From Saccharothrix obliqua (GTDB taxonomy: Bacteria > Actinomycetota > Actinomycetes > Mycobacteriales > Pseudonocardiaceae): a stretch of DNA of 64,000 nt. This document shows positions 1-7,979 of this stretch, piece after piece. The stretch covers positions 372,001-436,000 of the forward strand of contig NZ_JAHXGQ010000003.1 of assembly GCF_019375475.1 (NCBI RefSeq), in the 5' to 3' direction. Made by a program: the position numbers and the translations under genes. A model generated the notes under the pieces. The model was not told the origin of the DNA. It did not search any database and saw nothing but the letters and a program-made list of their open reading frames with translations. Position 1 is the stretch's first letter. Each line of letters begins with the position of its first letter.

Positions 1-738
1 GCTGCCGCCCTGCCACAGGCGTGCGGTCTGCTCCACGAAGAACGGGTTGCCGCCGGTCCGCCGGTGCACCTCGGCGACCAGCTCGGCCGCCGGCGCGCGA
101 CCCGCCGTGCCCGCCATCAGCTCGCCCACCTCGGTCTCGGTCAGCCCGGTGAGGGTGACCGACGTGGCCCGGCTGACCAGCGGCGTCATCAGTGGGGCCA
201 GCGGGTGCCCGTCCGCCTCGACCTCGGCGTCCCGGTAGGTGCCGACCAGCAGCACCCGCTCGAACCACGTGTGCTGCGCGGCGAACTCCAGCAGCCGCAA
301 CGACGCGGCGTCCGACCAGTGCAGGTCCTCCAGCACCACCACGACCGGCCGCCGCTGCGACGCCGCGACCAGCGCCGAGGTGACCGCGTCGTAGAGCGGG
401 AACGCCTCCGGCCCCTGGTTGGCGGGCGCCTCGCCGAGCAGCACCGCCAGCCACTCGTGGTCGACCCGCGCCCACTCCTCGGGGTGCGCGGTGCGGCGCA
501 GCGCCCGCACCACCTGCACCCACGGCCAGTAGCCGGGCGCGGAACCGGAGTCCCAGCAGGAGCCCCCGAGCACCAGGGCGCCCAGTCGCCGCGCGCGGTC
601 CGCCGCGCCGGTCACCAGTGCGGTCTTGCCGATGCCCGCCTCGCCCGCCACCAGCACCAGACCGCCGTGGCTGCGCGTCGCGCGCTCGACCTCGGCATCC
701 AGCACCGCACCGGGGTGGTCCCGTCCGATGAGTCGCAT
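1..738 (-). CDS. ATP-binding transcriptional regulator (AAA/LAL-type), N-terminal part, cut by window edge
   Basis: The gene reads leftward from an ATG at 738 and leaves the window without a stop, so only about the first 246 residues are visible. They form a STAND/AAA-type ATPase: a Walker A stretch (AGEAGIGKTAL) about 30 residues in, a Walker B-like VVVVLEDLHWSD, and a later TGGNPFFVEQ motif typical of LuxR-family LAL (MalT-like) regulators and related AfsR-type ATPases. Such proteins are large cytoplasmic regulators with a C-terminal DNA-binding or TPR region, which would lie outside the window. The next gene to the right on the same strand ends 72 bp upstream, so co-transcription is possible. 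The target is unknown. Confidence 0.8.
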   Translation of the reverse strand, partial: MRLIGRDHPGAVLDAEVERATRSHGGLVLVAGEAGIGKTALVTGAADRARRLGALVLGGSCWDSGSAPGYWPWVQVVRALRRTAHPEEWARVDHEWLAVLLGEAPANQGPEAFPLYDAVTSALVAASQRRPVVVVLEDLHWSDAASLRLLEFAAQHTWFERVLLVGTYRDAEVEADGHPLAPLMTPLVSRATSVTLTGLTETEVGELMAGTAGRAPAAELVAEVHRRTGGNPFFVEQTARLWQGGS

Positions 739-810
739 GACGGTCCCGAACCTACTCCATCCGGGTGTCCGAAACGGGCGGATGACGTGAATTCGGCACC
801 GGAAATTCGG

Positions 811-2892
811 TCACGTGTTCGAACGCGGGCCCAGGTCCTCCGGCGGACCGGCCGGCCCGTACAGCGGGCCGCACGCGGTGTCCGCGCCCGCGTCCCGCCA
901 CCACCGGGCCTGGGCCGGTGTCGCCACACCGGTCACCGACACCCCGACGCCCGCCTCCCGGACCACCGCCGTCAGGTCCGCCAGCACGCGTGCCACCAGC
1001 GGCTCGGGCCGGTCGGTCAGCGGGCGGGACATGCGCACCGCCCGCGCCGGCGAACCCGCCACCCGCGTCAGGTCCGCGGGGGCGGCGGTGAACCCGTCGG
1101 CCTCGACGCCGACACCGGCGTCCGCCAGCGCACGCAGGCCGTCGGCCGCCTCGCCGTCGCCGAGCACCACGTCCGCGGGCACGCCCAGCCACAGCGATCC
1201 CGGCGGCAGCCCGTCGTCCGCCAACGCGGACCGCACCACGGCCACCAGGTCCGGGTCGGTCGCCTGCGCGTGGGCCAGCGACACCCGCACCGGCAGGTCC
1301 CGGCCCAACTCGCGCCACGACCGCGCCTGCGCGCACGCCGCGCGCAACGCCCACGTACCCAGCGGCACCACCAGCCCGATGTCCTCGGCCAGCGCGAAGC
1401 ACCGCTCGTGCGGCACCTCGCCCAGCTCCGGGTGGTCCCAGCGCAGCCGCGGCTCGGCCGCCACCAGCCGCTCGTCTTCGAGCGCCACCAGCGGTTGGTA
1501 CCGGACGACGACCTCACCGCCCTCCCACGCGCCGGGCAGCGTCGCGGCCAGGCCGAGCACCCGCCGGTCCAGGCGGTCCCGGACCGGGTCGGCGAGTTCC
1601 CACCGCCGCCCGCCGCCCTTGGCGCGGCGCAACGCCAGGTGGGCCGAGTCGAGCAGGTCCTCCGGCGACGCGTGACGCGGTGGTCGGTGCACCACGCCGA
1701 TCCGGGCCGTGCACGCGATCCGCCCGCCCCGCACGTCCACCGGCTCGGCCAGCCGGTCGTTGATCCGCCGCGCGGTCGTCACCACGTCCGGTGTGGACGG
1801 TGAGTTCTCCACCAGGATCGCGAACTCGTCGAAGCCGAACCGCGCGACCATCGCGGACTCCTCCGCCACCACCTCCTCCAGGCGGGCGGCGGCGACCTTC
1901 AGCAGGTGGTCGCCCACCTCGCGGCCGAGGCCGCCGGTGACCGCGGAGAAACCGTCCAGGTCGAGGTGGAACACGGTGACGCCGGTATCCGGGTCCGCGG
2001 TGCGCAGCGCCTGCTCCAGCCGGCTGGTGAAGAACTGGCGGTTGGGCAGGCGGGTCAGCACGTCGTGCAGCGCCTGGTGGTTGAGCTGCCCCTGGAGCAG
2101 GTTGACGTCGGTGGCGTCCTCGGCGAGCACCACCACCCGGTCGCCGCCCTCGTGGCGGCGCAGCGGCGACAGGGTCAGCGTCACCCAGGCCGTCTCGCCG
2201 TCCGCGCGCAGCAGCTTGCGCGGCTGGGTGATCGACGTCGTGCCGCCCCGCGTCAGCTGCGCGTAGTCGGCCCGGATGCCGTCGCGCTCGGCGGGGTGCG
2301 CCAGGTCGAACAGCGACGTCCCGGCCAGTGCTCCGGGCGCGCGGTCGACGATCCGGCCGAGGGCGGCGTTGACGCGCACCACCCGCGCCCGCGGGTCCGT
2401 GGTCGCGATGCCGGTGGACGTGTGGCCCTCCACGACGTCGTGGTGCGCCCGGACGACCTCCAGCTCCACCTGCGCCTGACGCATCGCCCGGTGCAGCGAG
2501 CGCCCGAGCTGCTCCTGCTGCGCCAGGGTGACCGCGCGGACCCGCTCCACGAAGCCCGCCGCCAGCGCGGCGACCGCGGTGGCCACGCGCTCGCGCGACC
2601 CGCCCATGGCGAGCAGGCCCCGGCCCACGACCTCGACGGTGCACTGGAGGCAGTCCGGCGTGGCGCAGTCCAGGTCGACCAGCGCCACGCCGACCTCGCG
2701 GCCGACCCGGTGCGCCGGCGCCTCGCCGCCGACGCCCGCGCACAGCCGTTCCACGAAACCGAGCAGGTGGCGTTCCAGGTCGCGGTTGGTCAGCGGCACG
2801 AAGGCCCGCGAGCTGAGCAGGTAGGTCCACTTCTTCGCGAGCTTCGCGCGGGCACGCGGCGCGTCCCCGTCCCGGGGCAGCGCGGCGGTCAT
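811..2892 (-). CDS. PAS-GGDEF-EAL protein with degenerate catalytic motifs
   Basis: About 693 residues. The start at 2892 overlaps the stop of the upstream methyltransferase gene by 4 bp (ATGA), which decides it. Order: an N-terminal helical region of about 150 residues, a PAS-like region (around 165-290), a GGDEF-type domain (around 300-450) and an EAL-type domain (around 465-690). The family makes and breaks cyclic di-GMP. Here the GGDEF signature reads RFGFDEF, the EAL motif reads AAEPRLRW, and the usual DDFGTG loop is replaced by ADGFTA. I infer that at least the phosphodiesterase half is inactive and the protein may act as a c-di-GMP sensor or scaffold. Family identity is clear; activity is unproven. 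Confidence 0.88.
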   Translation of the reverse strand: MTAALPRDGDAPRARAKLAKKWTYLLSSRAFVPLTNRDLERHLLGFVERLCAGVGGEAPAHRVGREVGVALVDLDCATPDCLQCTVEVVGRGLLAMGGSRERVATAVAALAAGFVERVRAVTLAQQEQLGRSLHRAMRQAQVELEVVRAHHDVVEGHTSTGIATTDPRARVVRVNAALGRIVDRAPGALAGTSLFDLAHPAERDGIRADYAQLTRGGTTSITQPRKLLRADGETAWVTLTLSPLRRHEGGDRVVVLAEDATDVNLLQGQLNHQALHDVLTRLPNRQFFTSRLEQALRTADPDTGVTVFHLDLDGFSAVTGGLGREVGDHLLKVAAARLEEVVAEESAMVARFGFDEFAILVENSPSTPDVVTTARRINDRLAEPVDVRGGRIACTARIGVVHRPPRHASPEDLLDSAHLALRRAKGGGRRWELADPVRDRLDRRVLGLAATLPGAWEGGEVVVRYQPLVALEDERLVAAEPRLRWDHPELGEVPHERCFALAEDIGLVVPLGTWALRAACAQARSWRELGRDLPVRVSLAHAQATDPDLVAVVRSALADDGLPPGSLWLGVPADVVLGDGEAADGLRALADAGVGVEADGFTAAPADLTRVAGSPARAVRMSRPLTDRPEPLVARVLADLTAVVREAGVGVSVTGVATPAQARWWRDAGADTACGPLYGPAGPPEDLGPRSNT

Positions 2893-3764
2893 GTCAGCGT
2901 CCCCCGTGCCCGGTGATCCGGTGTCGGGTGCGCGGTCGGCTTCACGCCGACCCCCGCGTACGCCACCGCGTTGTCGTCCGCGTCCGCGGAGATGTCGCCC
3001 GCGCCCTCCGGCCGCCACAGCGCGAACCCGGTGACGCCCGGCTCCAACAGGTCGAAACCCGCGAACAGCCGCGTCACCTCGGCCCGCGTGCGGTAGTGCA
3101 GGCGTTCCCGGGTGCGCGCGGTGGAGTCGGCGACGTCGCGCATGGCGCGGGTGCGGCGGTCGGCGGTCGCGTGCGTCACCACGAGGTGGCTGCCCGGCGC
3201 GAGCCGGTCGCGGTAGCGGGCCACGACGCCCCACGGGTCGTCGGAGTCGGGCACGAAGTGCAGCGCCAGCAGCAACAGCAGGCCGATCGGCCGGTCGAAG
3301 TCGAGCAGGTCGGCGACCTCGGGGCGGGACAGCACGTCGTCCGGGTCGCGCAGGTCCGCCTGGACGGCCGTGGCGCGGTCGACGTCCGCGAGCAGCAGCC
3401 GGGCGTGCGCCACGGCGACCGGTTCGGAGTCGACGTAGGCGACCCGCGCGCGGGTCGCGACCTCGTGCACGTTGCCCGCGGTGGGTATGCCGGAACCGAG
3501 GTCGAGGAACTGGTCCACGCCGGAGGCGACCAGGTGGGTCACGGCGCGGCGCAGGAAGGAGCGGTTGATGCGCGCCATCCGCCGGGCGCCGGGCAGCGCG
3601 TCGAGCACCCGGTCGCCCAGCTCCCGGTCGACGGCCAGGTTGTGCGCGCCGCCCAGGAGGTAGTCGTAGGTCCTGGCCACGTTGGGGACGTTGGTGTCGA
3701 TGCCGTCGGGCACCCAGCCGAGGTCGGTCACGGCCTGCTCCGCTCCAGTAGTGAACCCGGACAT
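2889..3764 (-). CDS. SAM-dependent methyltransferase, DUF574 family
   Basis: About 291 residues from the ATG at 3764 (MSGFTTGAEQ). The open frame continues upstream, but conserved DUF574 sequence starts right here (DTNVPNVARTYDYLLGGAHN). The Rossmann glycine motif FLDLGSGIPT and the acidic VAYVDSEPVAV strand are both present. This actinobacterial family (PF04672) is very abundant and its substrates are mostly unknown. The stop overlaps the start of the PAS-GGDEF-EAL gene by 4 bp, so the two are translationally coupled, which hints at a shared signalling role. That link is inference from gene order. Confidence 0.88.
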   Translation of the reverse strand: MSGFTTGAEQAVTDLGWVPDGIDTNVPNVARTYDYLLGGAHNLAVDRELGDRVLDALPGARRMARINRSFLRRAVTHLVASGVDQFLDLGSGIPTAGNVHEVATRARVAYVDSEPVAVAHARLLLADVDRATAVQADLRDPDDVLSRPEVADLLDFDRPIGLLLLLALHFVPDSDDPWGVVARYRDRLAPGSHLVVTHATADRRTRAMRDVADSTARTRERLHYRTRAEVTRLFAGFDLLEPGVTGFALWRPEGAGDISADADDNAVAYAGVGVKPTAHPTPDHRARGTLT

Positions 3765-4129
3765 CCAACCGCTTCGCGTGGTCGTGCACCAGCCGGTGTG
3801 AGAACTTAACTCGATTGCGCGATCCCATTGCGTCCGAACGGCGCATAGAGTGCTCGCGGTCAATCCCGGCCGTGTGCCTGGTGGTGGTGAATATGAACCT
3901 TTCTATGTGTCATGCCACCGCGCTGAGCTGGGAAAACACATCGCGTTCCGACGGTTCGCCGTGGTGGGGCGCCTGACTTCGCGTGACCCGTGAATTGCGA
4001 TGCCGGTTGTTTTCCACAAAGACCCGCAAGGTGTTGGTCAGTGGCCGGTCACGCCGTTGATTCCGGGTGGAGTGGGTTGCACATCCGGTCGTCGGACGTG
4101 ATTTCGCAACGAAGGAGGCCGTACTCGCC
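3765..4129. other. Intergenic region between divergent genes
   Basis: A 365-bp gap between the leftward methyltransferase gene and the rightward secreted hydrolase gene. It is less GC-rich than the flanking genes and must hold both promoters. The only clear signal is the ribosome-binding site GAAGGAGG at 4111-4118 before the hydrolase. I see no conserved small gene. Confidence 0.5.
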
Positions 4130-5128
4130 TTGCGCCACTCATTCGCCGCGGCGGCACTGCTCGCCGCCGCCACCACCCTCACCGCGCCGCCCGCCGCCGC
4201 CGCGACCACGTGCCGCGACGTGCACGCGCCGGTCACCGTGCTCGGGTCGCCGGAGACCGTGCACGGCCGGCTCTGCACCCCGGGTCGGGGCGCGACCACC
4301 GTCGAGGTCCTGGTGCCCGGCGCGACCTACAACAGCGCCTACTGGGACTACCCGGACGGCGCGCACTCGTTCCGCGCCGCCCAGAACGCGGCGGGTTTCG
4401 CGACGTTCGCCCTCGACCGCCTCGGCACCGGGGGCAGCTCGCGCCCGGTGGCCGCGACGCTCACCGCCACCGCGCAGGCCGCCGCCGTGCACCAGGTCGT
4501 CCAGGGGCTGCGGTCCGGCGCGTACGGCCCGGCGTTCACCAGGGTCGTCATCGGCGGTCACTCGCTCGGCGCGGCGATCGGCGTCCTCGTGGCGGGCGCG
4601 CACCACGACGTGGACGGCGTCCTGCTCACCGGTATCGCGCACCGCGTCAACCCGGGCGGCGTGGTGGGCGCGTTCGCGAACTTCGTGCCGGCCAACCTGG
4701 ACCCGAAGTTCGGCGTCCTGCACCCGCTCGGCTACCTCACCACGGCCGCCGGGAAGCGGTACGAGAGCTTCCACGCGCCGGGACCGCTGCCGGCACCGCT
4801 GCGGGAGTTGGAGGAGGCGACCAAGGACGTGTTCTCGCCGACCGAAGCGGTCGACGGCCTGGCCGCGACGGTGCTGCCGCCGTACAGCCTGCTGATCAAC
4901 GTGCCCGTGCTGTCCGTGGTGGGCAGCGAGGACACCGCCGTCTGCGGTCCGCTGGCCACGAACTGCTCGACCGCCGAAACCCTGCGGGAGGCCGAGGCGC
5001 CGTACTTCACCGCGCCGCTGCGGACCCACGTGGTGACCGGCTACGGCCACTCGATCAACCTCGCCCCCGACGCGGCCCGGTACTACGCGGTGGTCGCCGC
5101 CTGGGTGGCGGAGGAGGTCGAGCGCTGA
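4130..5128 (+). CDS. Secreted alpha/beta hydrolase
   Basis: About 332 residues. I prefer the TTG at 4130 because GAAGGAGG (4111-4118) lies 11 nt upstream and the product then begins with a short basic start and a hydrophobic Ala/Leu signal peptide ending near APPAAAATTC. An alternative start at 4067 would bury the signal. The catalytic triad of the lipase/esterase fold is visible: the nucleophile in GGHSLGAA (around residue 145), an acid in VGSEDTAVC and a histidine in GYGHSINL. It probably acts outside the cell on an ester or amide; the substrate is unknown. It stands alone on its strand, 100 bp before a small reading frame. Confidence 0.82.
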   Translation: MRHSFAAAALLAAATTLTAPPAAAATTCRDVHAPVTVLGSPETVHGRLCTPGRGATTVEVLVPGATYNSAYWDYPDGAHSFRAAQNAAGFATFALDRLGTGGSSRPVAATLTATAQAAAVHQVVQGLRSGAYGPAFTRVVIGGHSLGAAIGVLVAGAHHDVDGVLLTGIAHRVNPGGVVGAFANFVPANLDPKFGVLHPLGYLTTAAGKRYESFHAPGPLPAPLRELEEATKDVFSPTEAVDGLAATVLPPYSLLINVPVLSVVGSEDTAVCGPLATNCSTAETLREAEAPYFTAPLRTHVVTGYGHSINLAPDAARYYAVVAAWVAEEVER

Positions 5129-5228
5129 CGGCCGGTTCCTCCGGACGCACCTGTTCGCGCCCCCGGCCGCGGCGGATGATGGGACGTGGCGCGCTTCCCC
5201 CGACGCCGAGCGGCGGAGGGGGCTTGCC

Positions 5229-5297
5229 ATGTCGTGGACGGGGTCGAGGGGCGCGGGTGGTGCCGCGGGTGACGCGGTCCGGCGGGTGCGGTCATGA
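5229..5297 (+). CDS. Short 22-residue upstream reading frame coupled to the prim-pol gene
   Basis: ATG at 5229 follows a strong purine tract (GGAGGGGG, about 6 nt upstream) and encodes MSWTGSRGAGG... ending RVRS. Its TGA at 5295-5297 overlaps the ATG of the prim-pol gene (ATGA). The downstream gene itself has a weak ribosome-binding site, so the arrangement fits a leader peptide that delivers ribosomes by translational coupling. I do not recognise the peptide. It could also be non-functional. Confidence 0.4.
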   Translation: MSWTGSRGAGGAAGDAVRRVRS

Positions 5298-6166
5298 CGC
5301 CCGTGGACGCGGCCCTGGCCGCCGCCGCACGCGGGTGGCACGTCTTCCCGCTCGTGCCGGGCGGCAAGACACCGGTGATCCGGGCGTGGGAGGAGCGGGC
5401 CACCACCGATCCCCGCCTGATCCGCCGGTGGTGGGCCGACCGCCGCCGCAACGTCGGCATCGCCGTCGGCCGGTCCGGCCTGCTGGTGGTCGACCTGGAC
5501 GACGGCCGCGGCGAGCACCCGCCCGAGCGGTTCGCCGGCGCGCGGCACGGTGCGGACGTGCTGGCGCTGCTCGCGGCCGAGGCCGGCGCGCCGGTGCCGC
5601 TCGACACCCACACCGTGGCCACGCCGCGTGGCCGCCACCTCTACTTCCGCGCCCCGGCGGGGGTCGAGCTGCGGAACACGGCGGGCCGGGTGGGGTGGCG
5701 CGTCGACTCCCGCGGCCGCGGCGGCTACGTCGTCGGCGCGGGTTCCCGGCGGCCCGAGGGTGACTACCGGGTGGTCCACCGCGCCCCGGTCGCGGACCTG
5801 CCCGCTTGGCTCGCCGCGGCGTTGGCACCGCCACCGGTCGAACCGGCGCCGCCGATGCGGCTCTCCCGGCGTCGGGCGACGGCGTACCTCCGGGCGATCG
5901 TGGAGGGCGAGGCGCATGCGGTGGCGTCGGCGCGCACCGGGTCGCGGCACGACGCGTTGTTCCGGGCGGCGTGGACGCTCGGTCGGCTGGTCGGCGCGGG
6001 TGAACTGGCCGAGGGCGAGGCGTGGCACGTGTTGCTGGACGCCTCGGCCCGTCACGTCGGCGTGGACGGGTGCACGGCGCGCGAGGTGGAGCGGACCATC
6101 CGGGACGGCATCGCCTACGGCAGGCGGCGACCCCGGTGGATCTCCGCCGACCGCCGCGCTGGCTGA
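5294..6166 (+). CDS. Bifunctional DNA primase/polymerase (prim-pol) N-terminal domain protein
   Basis: 290 residues. The first ~190 match the archaeo-eukaryotic prim-pol fold as found in plasmid and phage replication proteins: ARGWHVFPLVPGGKTP at the N-terminus, the acidic metal-binding strand LLVVDLDDG (around residues 64-72), then HTVATPRGRHLYF and a GGYVVGAGS loop. The C-terminal ~80 residues are helical. There is no helicase domain, so it is a short stand-alone form of the kind often found on actinobacterial chromosomes in relics of mobile elements. Its role in replication or repair is unknown. It sits just left of an IS200/IS605-type element. Confidence 0.85.
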   Translation: MTPVDAALAAAARGWHVFPLVPGGKTPVIRAWEERATTDPRLIRRWWADRRRNVGIAVGRSGLLVVDLDDGRGEHPPERFAGARHGADVLALLAAEAGAPVPLDTHTVATPRGRHLYFRAPAGVELRNTAGRVGWRVDSRGRGGYVVGAGSRRPEGDYRVVHRAPVADLPAWLAAALAPPPVEPAPPMRLSRRRATAYLRAIVEGEAHAVASARTGSRHDALFRAAWTLGRLVGAGELAEGEAWHVLLDASARHVGVDGCTAREVERTIRDGIAYGRRRPRWISADRRAG

Positions 6167-6234
6167 GCCCTGATCGTCCAGCGCAGCCCGGTGTTCCGGA
6201 GCAGCATCGGACCCATCAGTTTTCGGCGAGGGGA

Positions 6235-6254
6235 CCCGCTGCTTCAGCTGCGGG
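6235..6254 (+). repeat. Left-end hairpin of the IS element
   Basis: CCCGC and GCGGG arms enclose an inner GC/GC pair and a TTCA loop. It has the same loop as the right-end hairpin, as expected for the imperfect palindromes recognised by Y1 transposases. It might instead be the right-end relic of another copy, because the true left cleavage site is not visible. Confidence 0.5.
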
Positions 6255-6324
6255 GTTAATCGCCGCTACGGAGCCGCCGGTCGTCTTCGCCACCTCTTCC
6301 CGACTATTAGTTGTATAGTGCGTG

Positions 6325-6330
6325 TATAAT
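6325..6330 (+). promoter_or_regulatory. Consensus -10 box (TATAAT) before tnpA
   Basis: A perfect TATAAT in an AT-rich patch. It ends 6 nt before the GTG at 6337, so transcription would begin at or very near the start codon, implying a leaderless tnpA message. I see no good -35 box at normal spacing. Confidence 0.5.
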
Positions 6331-6336
6331 TTTTGG

Positions 6337-6765
6337 GTGGTCACGACCAGGAAGGTGCGTCGGTTCTCCGGTGGCGTGTACGACCTCGGGCTGCACGTGG
6401 TGTGGTGCCCGAAGTACCGCCGTGCGGTGCTGGTCGACCGGGTCGCGGCACGCCTGGACGAGCTGGTCCGCGCCAAGGCGGCCGAGCACGGGTGGGAGGT
6501 CGTCGCGCTGGAGGTGATGCCCGACCACGTGCACCTGTTCGTCAAGCACGACCCGAAGTCGTCGGCGTCGTACGTCGCGAACCAGTTCAAGGGGTTCACC
6601 TCGCGGGCCCTGCGGGAGGAGTTCCCGCACCTGCGGTCCCGGCTGCCGACGCTGTGGTCCTCGTCGTACTTCGCCGCCAGCGTCGGTGCGGTCAGCGCCC
6701 AGACGGTGCAGCAGTACATCGACACCCAGCGGGAACGCCCCTGGCGCAAGGAGCCGGGGTCGTGA
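6337..6765 (+). CDS. tnpA: IS200/IS605-family transposase TnpA (Y1, HUH)
   Basis: About 142 residues from the GTG at 6337 (VVTTRKVRRFSGGVYDLG); an in-frame GTG at 6322 is also possible. The family start, LHVVWCPKYRR, is typical. The metal-binding HUH motif is in MPDHVHLFV and the nucleophilic tyrosine in VQQYIDTQ near the C-terminus. The enzyme cuts and rejoins single-stranded DNA at the element ends through a covalent 5'-phosphotyrosine link. Its stop overlaps the tnpB start by 4 bp (GTGA). There is no sign of decay. Confidence 0.93.
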   Translation: MVTTRKVRRFSGGVYDLGLHVVWCPKYRRAVLVDRVAARLDELVRAKAAEHGWEVVALEVMPDHVHLFVKHDPKSSASYVANQFKGFTSRALREEFPHLRSRLPTLWSSSYFAASVGAVSAQTVQQYIDTQRERPWRKEPGS

Positions 6766-7946
6766 GGCGGACCTACAAGTTCCGGGCTTACCCGACCGGA
6801 CCGCAGGAGGTGCGGGCGGTGCGGCTGTTGCGCGACCACTGCGACCTCTACAACGCAGCGTTGCAGGAGCGCCGCGACGCCTGGCGGCACGTCTCGAAGA
6901 CCACTGTGCGCTACGGCGACCAATCCGCGCAGCTCAAGGAGATCCGCCGGGTCGACCCGACCGGGCAGGGACGGCACTCCTTCACCGCCCAGCAGCAGAC
7001 GCTGCGCCGGGTCGACACGGTGATGGGCTCGTTCTTCGCCAGGGTGAAGACAGGCAAGGCTGGCTACCCGCGGTTCAAGCCCCACAACCGGTTCGACCAG
7101 GTGGTGTTCGTCGACCGAGACGGTGCCAAGTGGAGCCCGGCCGAGCCGGGCGCCCGCTGGGCATTCGCGCGGTTCCAGGCCGTGGGCACGGTCAAGGTCC
7201 GTCAGCACCGTCCGGTGCGCGGCACCGTGAAGACGCTCCAGCTCAAGCGCGAGCACCGACGCTGGTACGTGATCGTCGTCGTGGACGTCGAGCCCGAACC
7301 GCTGCCCGCCGCCGGCCACACCGTCGGCGTGGACGTCGGCGTGGCGAGGTTCCTGACCACCTCCGACGGCCAGGTCGTGGACAACCCGCGGTTCCTGGCC
7401 GCCGCCGCGGGCGACATCGCCGAACTGCAACGCCGCAAGGCCCGCAGCCGACGCGGCTCCGGCAACACCCGGCGTCTGCGCCAAGCCCTGGCCAAACGGT
7501 GGCGCAAGGTCCGCCACCAGCGCCACGACTTCCACCACAAGACCGCCCGCGCCCTCGTCGACGCCTACGACGTGCTCGCGGTCGAAACCCTCAACGTCGC
7601 GGGCATGACCCGCGCCCCGCAACCCCGACCCGACGGCACCGGCGGGTACCTGCCCAACGGCGCCGCCGCCAAGGCCGGACTGAACAAGTCGATCCTCGAC
7701 GCGGGCTGGACCCGGTTCGCGAACACCCTCGTCGCCAAAGCGGAAGAAGCTGGACGACGTGTCGTGTTCGTGAACCCCGCCTACACCAGTATCGACTGCC
7801 ACCGGTGCGGCACCCGCTGCACCCGCCCCCGCCAGGACACCGTCATCTGCCCCCGCTGCGGGCCGATCGACGCCGACCTCAACGGGGCACACAACGTCCA
7901 CACCAGGGCCGGGCTGGGCTCTGGTCACACCGCACCAGCGGCGTGA
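6762..7946 (+). CDS. tnpB: RNA-guided nuclease TnpB
   Basis: 394 residues from the GTG at 6762, a full-length TnpB. It has an N-terminal helix-turn-helix region (RRTYKFRAYPTGPQ), the RuvC-like nuclease motifs GVDVGVARF (Asp), AVETLNVAGM (Glu) and DADLNGAHNV (Asp), and the zinc-binding pair CHRCG...CPRCG. TnpB proteins are the ancestors of Cas12. They use an omega RNA from the element's right end to cut the donor or target site and so help keep the element. All catalytic residues are present. The gene is translationally coupled to tnpA. Confidence 0.93.
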   Translation: MRRTYKFRAYPTGPQEVRAVRLLRDHCDLYNAALQERRDAWRHVSKTTVRYGDQSAQLKEIRRVDPTGQGRHSFTAQQQTLRRVDTVMGSFFARVKTGKAGYPRFKPHNRFDQVVFVDRDGAKWSPAEPGARWAFARFQAVGTVKVRQHRPVRGTVKTLQLKREHRRWYVIVVVDVEPEPLPAAGHTVGVDVGVARFLTTSDGQVVDNPRFLAAAAGDIAELQRRKARSRRGSGNTRRLRQALAKRWRKVRHQRHDFHHKTARALVDAYDVLAVETLNVAGMTRAPQPRPDGTGGYLPNGAAAKAGLNKSILDAGWTRFANTLVAKAEEAGRRVVFVNPAYTSIDCHRCGTRCTRPRQDTVICPRCGPIDADLNGAHNVHTRAGLGSGHTAPAA

Positions 7947-7950
7947 GAAG

Positions 7951-7979
7951 CACGCGCCTTCAGGCGTGTGAGCAGTCAC
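7951..7979 (+). ncRNA. Right-end hairpin and probable 3' end of the omega RNA scaffold
   Basis: An 8-bp stem (CACGCGCC / GGCGTGTG with one G-T pair) with loop TTCA is followed by AGCAGTCAC. This is close to the right-end hairpin seen in many IS605-type elements. In characterised TnpB systems the omega RNA covers the end of tnpB and this hairpin, and the guide is read from the flanking DNA, here beginning about 7980. The RNA itself is inferred. Confidence 0.55.

Larger units (their letters stand above)
6235..7979 (+). mobile_element. IS200/IS605-family insertion sequence with tnpA and tnpB
   Basis: A complete-looking element with a Y1 (HUH) transposase gene overlapping a tnpB gene on the same strand. 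The ends are marked by short hairpins with a TTCA loop at 6235-6254 and 7951-7970, and the left end is AT-rich against the GC-rich surroundings. Such elements move as single-stranded circles, use no inverted terminal repeats and make no target duplication, so the ends are approximate. The right end lies at the start of a DUF2945 gene. Both proteins keep their catalytic residues, so the element may be active. Confidence 0.85.

Noticed and set aside
64-1803. Long plus-strand open frame across the left edge
   Set aside because: It is an antisense shadow of the ATPase and GGDEF-EAL genes; the translation is Arg/Pro/Ala-rich with no domain.
811-3846. Single minus-strand frame of about 1,000 codons joining GGDEF-EAL with upstream sequence
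   Set aside because: The upstream part is the out-of-frame image of the DUF574 gene; the 4-bp ATGA overlap and conserved DUF574 sequence show two genes.
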